Source: Manis javanica (Eukaryota > Chordata > Mammalia > Pholidota > Manidae). From it: a DNA stretch of 64,000 nt. How positions within the stretch are numbered: position 1 is the stretch's first letter; every line of letters begins with the position of its first letter. Where the stretch lies: assembly GCF_040802235.1 (NCBI RefSeq), contig NC_133167.1, positions 14,748,501-14,812,500 of the forward strand. The letters run 5' to 3'. Of this stretch, positions 59,331 to 64,000 are shown piece by piece. The translations under genes were made by a program, and so were the position numbers. Under the pieces are notes generated by a model, which saw only the letters and a list, made by a program, of their open reading frames with translations, did not search any database and was not told the origin of the DNA.

Positions 59331-59915
59331 TTTCTCCAGAGTGCAGCCAACATCCCCAAATAATTACTTTATGGTTTAATAATTTTTAGAAAAACCTGTT
59401 TTTACCATCCTGAACTTACAACCCAGAAAAGTATTCTCAAATCAAATAAACAAGAATTAAATGTGACATTTAATAGTTGTCAAGTGTGGTATCAAAAGAC
59501 AACAGTTCATAGTATTGATAGCAGAGGACAACTGCTTATTTGAGACAAGACTAGTTGCCTTTGGACTTGGCAACATAAATGTTAGCTTAACAGAATGTCA
59601 TGTGTTTAGTGTCTTTTTCTTCTGAAGTAATCCATTTTTGTAAGAATGTTCTACAACAGGGTCTGTTTTATGTTCGCGTTTATTACAAAGCACAATTCTA
59701 TTGGTTTGGAGAATAATTTAAATTTTATAAGGAAGTCATTTCTAGCATTACTTCTCCCAACTCCATCACCAATTACTCTTCCCTGATAATAAATAGGCTC
59801 AGTTTTAATTCCCTATACCATCTGGGGATTGGAGAAAGATGAGATGGTTTTGCCTAATTTAAGATGAACTGAACTTTGACATTTTTACTTAGAGATGGGT
59901 CTGCTTGCTATTGGG

Positions 59916-60094
59916 CAATGGTCTTCAAAGCTTTGGTGCCTGGACCAACAGCATTGTAATCAACCTGGGAATTTGTAAAAATGCAAATTCTCAGGCCCCT
60001 CCAGGCAATCATAAACTTGGACTGGAGCCCAGCAATTGGTAGTTTAACAAGTCCTACAGCCATTCTGTTGCATGTTAACATCTGAGAATGACTG
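59916..60094. mobile_element. MER5A-like hAT fossil
   Basis: The 179-bp piece starts CAATGGTCTTCAAAGCTTTG and ends CTGAGAATGACTG, matching the inverted ends of MER5A. Interior words ATGCAAATTCTCAGGCCCCT and GGAGCCCAGCAATTGGTAG also match. Its length is close to the full 189-bp element. Confidence 0.8.
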
Positions 60095-60817
60095 CCACCA
60101 AGAATAGAAGCTTGACATCCTTGCGGATCATCTTTGCTCTGATGGCTCTTAAGCCAACTGATCTCCCAAATTGGAGCTTAGGCCACAAGAAGAGGACCTA
60201 GGAGACCAGTTATATCTCTCAAAGCTCTTAAGCATTTTCTGTTTATGTATATCCTATCCCTGAGTTGGGGTTGGCAGTAAACCCACCTCCATAAGGTTTG
60301 CAACCTCTGTCTACTGAGTCATAAATGAAAAACATTTCTACCACTATTTTAGTCATTCCATGATCTTACTGGCTCAGAAACCAAAAATCAGTGCAATCAT
60401 TTTATTTCATACTTGAGAACAATTTCAGTATTCCCAGGAAAGAAAAACCTTAAAACAATATAAAGTATTAAAACTAATCCTAATGTATAATTGCAGAAAG
60501 TTGAAGTGTCTTAAGAAAAATTGCCCCCAAATCAGGCTGCATCATTTAATCAAGAAAATCAGTTTAAAAGTGGATTTACTTAAAATAGTATTGAGTCAAG
60601 TCAGTTTTCCAGGAAGATACTTGATGGAAAGTTTACTCTTTCACAGCAATGGTAAAAAAGTGCTCTTTATTAAACTTTGTCATTTGGAACTCAGGGAAAC
60701 ATTGCAGGGAAACTCAGGGAAAAATGAAGGAACTTGGATTCCAGACTTGATCTGTAGTGCTCTAGAAGGAGCCATAGGCAAATCATTCATCTCTAAAAGT
60801 AATATGTTGCCCTAGAT

Positions 60818-61197
60818 CAAGTGTTGACAAAGTATGGCCCCCAAGCCTGCCAAATGTTTTTGTATCATCTGAGGGCTAAGAATTTTTTTATAGATGATAT
60901 TTGTGATCACAATTGATTTGTTAATAGGGAACACTTTCTTTGAACCCCAACTGAGTGAAGTGTTACCTCTCTAGATATGAATTTCATTCTTCTCATTGGT
61001 CCGTACTTTTAAAAAGTGCCTAATTATTGCTATTACATTTTGAATTCCATCAATAAAAAGAATCTGTAGAAATTTGTTAGCATTTTATCTTGTTATATAA
61101 GTAAGTACCTTCTTAATATCCTTGGTCTTCTTCTTGGCCTGCAAAGCCTGAATTATTTCCTGTCTGGCTCCATACAGATAAGTTTGCCAACCCTTGG
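60818..61197. mobile_element. hAT-type non-autonomous DNA transposon fossil
   Basis: The left end CAAGTGTTGACAAAGTATGG and right end AGTTTGCCAACCCTTG are inverted repeats of the 'caggggtcggcaaactttttctg' kind. GCAAAGCCTGAATTATTTCC and TGTCTGGCTCCATACAGATA near the right end are diagnostic of that family. It is 380 bp and has no transposase. Confidence 0.75.
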
Positions 61198-62199
61198 ACT
61201 AGATTATTTTTAAAGTCCCTTCAAAATACCTATATGCAGTTACACTCAACACATATCAGTAAAAGCAGCTGGGTAAATGCACCATTGGACAATAAGGATT
61301 TGCCAGTGTTTGACTGTTTTTTTATTTGGGAGTAGAACAGAATGAGATGGACCCAGAAGAAGAGCCCAGTTTCCTGTAACTATCATCCATCGTCACCCTG
61401 GATGCTTTCAAAAGTAAGGGTAGTGGTCCATAAACATAGTAATTCAAGAAGCAATATGTGCTTAGAAAACCAGCCCTGCCTTGGGCAAAGCCTTAACCTC
61501 TCTGCCTCAGTGTTCACATCTGTGTTATGGGGAATCTGTTCATGTTCACAGCTTCCCCAAAGATGACTGGGGCTGAATACAGTTTTATGGAACCTTCTTT
61601 GTTTTCCTTTCACATCAGTTTTTCTAAAATCATTCATAGGTACACAGTCTAGCAAGTGAAGAACTAATCAGAGACCTAACTGGATATTGGCCCTTGAGTG
61701 ACTTTGATATTTCCAAAACAGATTCCTAAGCACATTGGATATTCCAGAGTGCCCAGTGGAACCTGTTTGGAAGTATGTGCCTATTACCTTCCCCAAATGA
61801 TGAGGTTGGAAGGACCTCAAAGCCCCTCCAGAGCCTAATGTTATCTGGAGTTTGCATAAAAGGTTTAAATTCCCCCAACAGAGTCACTGCTGGAATTTCA
61901 TCTCTGACCTTCTCTGAAATGTCCTGTATTAAAATGCAAATTTGTTACTTGGGAAGGTAATTTTTAACCCATTAAGATCTATCTGTTAGTACTTTAACTC
62001 AAATTAGGGTTTTCAAATTAACTAGTTGGCTGAAAGCAGTACTTAAATAGAAGTGAATCAGAGAGAAGCTTTGAATGAAGGTAATAGGGTGATTGTGATG
62101 CGTCCTCCACCACTTTGAGCATTTGCTGGAGAGCCTGCATACCCGCACACAACGCACCCAGGAGACAATACTCTAGGCTCTGCCATCGCAGTGTGCAAT

Positions 62200-62500
62200 T
62201 GAAATAAAGCACAAGCCACATAGATACTTTCAGTTATTTAGTAGCCACATTAAAAAAGGTGAACTCTAAAAAGTGAAATTAAATTCAATGATAAACTTTT
62301 TTTAACTCTGTATGTCCAACATATTATTGCTTGGGTATGTAACTGATATAAAAATTACTGAGGTACTTCCCTTTTTTGGGGTACTGACTTAGTCTTTGAA
62401 ATCCAGTATGTATTTTACACTTAACAGTCTGTTTCAGTTCAGACAAGGCACATTTCAAATGGTCACTAGCCACCTATGGTGAGTAGTCAAACACTGTGGC
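62200..62500. mobile_element. hAT-type DNA transposon fossil
   Basis: TTTAGTAGCCACATTAAAAA, TAGTCTTTGAAATCCAGTAT, GTATTTTACACTTAACAGTC and TCACTAGCCACCTATGGTG follow the order of a common mammalian element ending in 'ccacatgtggctagtggctac'. The exact ends are eroded and the family name is not certain. Confidence 0.65.
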
Positions 62501-62689
62501 CCTGGGGGGCCTTGAACTGGAAAGTGGGGTGCAATAGCAAGGGGTGGCTGATGAAGCAACACCATGATGGGCTGGGGGGACAGATGGAAGTTGAGACCAC
62601 CTCCAGTTCTCCATTACTCAGTTACCTCACATGTTCGTGCAGGTCAGTTAACACTACAGAACTACATAAAAACTTAGAAGAAAATGTTA

Positions 62690-62880
62690 GCGCCAGATGC
62701 TGACTCCACCACTTAACTTTGTAACCATGGGCAAAGCACTTAGAACTCCCAGTTTCTTCCTTTGCAAAGTGGGCCTACTGATGAAGGCCCAAGCTCACAG
62801 GATTTGGGGGAAGCTTAAGTGAAACAATGCATGTAATCATCAGGGACATGCAGTGAATGCTTGATATGTCATCATAGTGG
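62690..62880 (+). repeat. MIR SINE
   Basis: CTGACTCCACCACTTAACTT, AACCATGGGCAAAGCACTTA and CTTCCTTTGCAAAGTGGGCC match sense MIR, ending near GAATGCTTGATATG. Confidence 0.85.
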
Positions 62881-64000
62881 CTCTCTTATTAGCCATTTTG
62901 GTGAATCAGATTAGTTTAAAAATGAATTTAAAAGACAGTCAGATATTATCAATCTTTCTGTATTTCTCTAAAAAAGGAGAAAAATGACCATAATATCTAT
63001 ATGCAACATTTTTTTAAGAGTAGGCTTAATTAGTTCCTTAAATTGGGCATGATACCTCATGTAAATCATCTAAGCATCAAGAAATCCTGAAGATACTACA
63101 CTACCTTAAAGACAATTTTGTTTTTGTTTTTAACTAAAGGTAATTATGTTTAAATATTCCACAGAGAAACTTCTAGAGAAGACTACCCTAACATGCAGCC
63201 TTGTTATAGTAGCAGGTGAGCCAGTAAAAGAAGAGTTTTTCTTCCTCCTTCTCGTCCTCATTTATCTTCTTCTTTTATATAAAGTCAGCAGGAAGAACTA
63301 ATTAAGGCAAAGCTAAAGGAAATTAATTCAAAGTTAGCATTGCACATGTGAACTAATATTCCCACAATAGCATATTTGAAAGTCCAAGCAAGGTACTCCA
63401 TAATGTGCTCCGTTTTCACCAGCAAGAGGGCAGAAGGGAGGTATCCCTCGGGTGTGCAATTTCACTCTTTATGGGGAGGAAAAATTTCTTCTACCTCTTG
63501 AGCTGGTTTAGGAATCAAATTAACATGAGGCAGATTAACATGAGAAGAGAAAAAGTGTAATTACATATATATCGGGAATCCATAGACATAGATTCTAAAG
63601 ACAGTCAAGGGCACTGAGGTGTATATATGGCATTTTGAACTAAGGAGAAGTAGGTAGGGGGCTGGGACTTCAGAGGAAAGGGGAAGCAATTCACAGGACT
63701 ATGAAAGAAAATTTCTGGTAAACAAACTTTTGATGGAACACAGGAATTTCCCACTTCCCTCCCAGTCTACCACCCCTAGTCCGCGTTGGAATGTGGTTAT
63801 CTATGGTGATGGCCCTCCTCCTGGAGGAGTTCCTCCATGTAAATCCTTTTTATGCAGTTGGTGATGGGAGGGGAAGAGGTGGAGGTCCAAGGGACTCTTT
63901 GAGGCCTCTGGACCTTGATTGTTTCCAGCTCTTGACAGATCTACCTGCTACAAAGGGACATTTTGTGGTAGCCTGCCTTTGGTCCCTATACTTAATCAAG

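Larger units (their letters stand above)
54001..64000 (+). other. EPHA4: EPHA4 intron 3, last part in window
   Basis: Holds hAT-type fossils at 59.9, 60.8 and 62.2 kb, MIR copies at 58.5 and 62.7 kb, an L2 tail at 56.1 kb and an unnamed interspersed repeat at 59.2 kb. The interval 56.2-58.5 kb is very AT-rich and otherwise featureless. The last 550 bases look repeat-like but unnamed. The window ends inside the intron. Confidence 0.8.

Noticed and set aside
63417-63432. Possible second CTCF site (CACCAGCAAGAGGGCAG)
   Set aside because: The 3' half fits but three positions of the 5' half mismatch the core, too weak to report.

Overview
This is mammalian nuclear DNA carrying the 5' end of one gene, EPHA4 (ephrin type-A receptor 4, a receptor tyrosine kinase), on the + strand. 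Three coding exons can be read with intact splice sites: exon 1 (start codon, signal peptide), exon 2 (68 bp) and exon 3 (664 bp). Together they give residues 1-274 of the receptor: signal peptide, the ephrin-binding domain and the start of the cysteine-rich region. The remaining exons (rest of the cysteine-rich region, fibronectin III repeats, transmembrane segment, kinase, SAM, PDZ motif) lie beyond the right edge.

Layout. Positions 1 to about 4,350 are AT-rich upstream sequence with a few old repeat remnants and a pure (AC)25 microsatellite. About 4,400-7,560 is a large CpG island spanning the promoter, exon 1 and the start of intron 1. It holds a perfect 43-bp tandem duplication, a CTCF-like motif, GC boxes that also form a G-quadruplex motif, an inverted CCAAT box and a CRE-like site. 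Intron 1 (6,540-9,524) and intron 2 (9,593-13,734) follow. Everything from 14,399 to the end is intron 3, at least 49.6 kb, filled with non-coding sequence and scattered, heavily diverged MIR, L2, hAT-type and L1/HAL1-like fossils plus several microsatellites.

Organism. Exon structure, CpG island and MIR/L2 fossils mark a placental mammal. I see no primate Alu, rodent B1/B2, carnivore tRNA-Lys SINE, ruminant, pig or horse SINE in 64 kb. The peptide differs from the human and mouse EphA4 sequences I remember at a few positions. This points to a non-primate, non-rodent lineage with little recent SINE activity. A pangolin would fit and one interspersed repeat near 59.2 kb looks familiar from that group, but this is a guess from memory.

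No second gene, RNA gene, CRISPR array or prokaryote-type system is supported. The most interesting leads are a possible truncated, soluble EphA4 form made by read-through of the exon 3 donor (stop codon after 12 residues, AATAAA 183 nt past the exon end), an upstream ORF overlapping the main start codon, and the structured promoter DNA.
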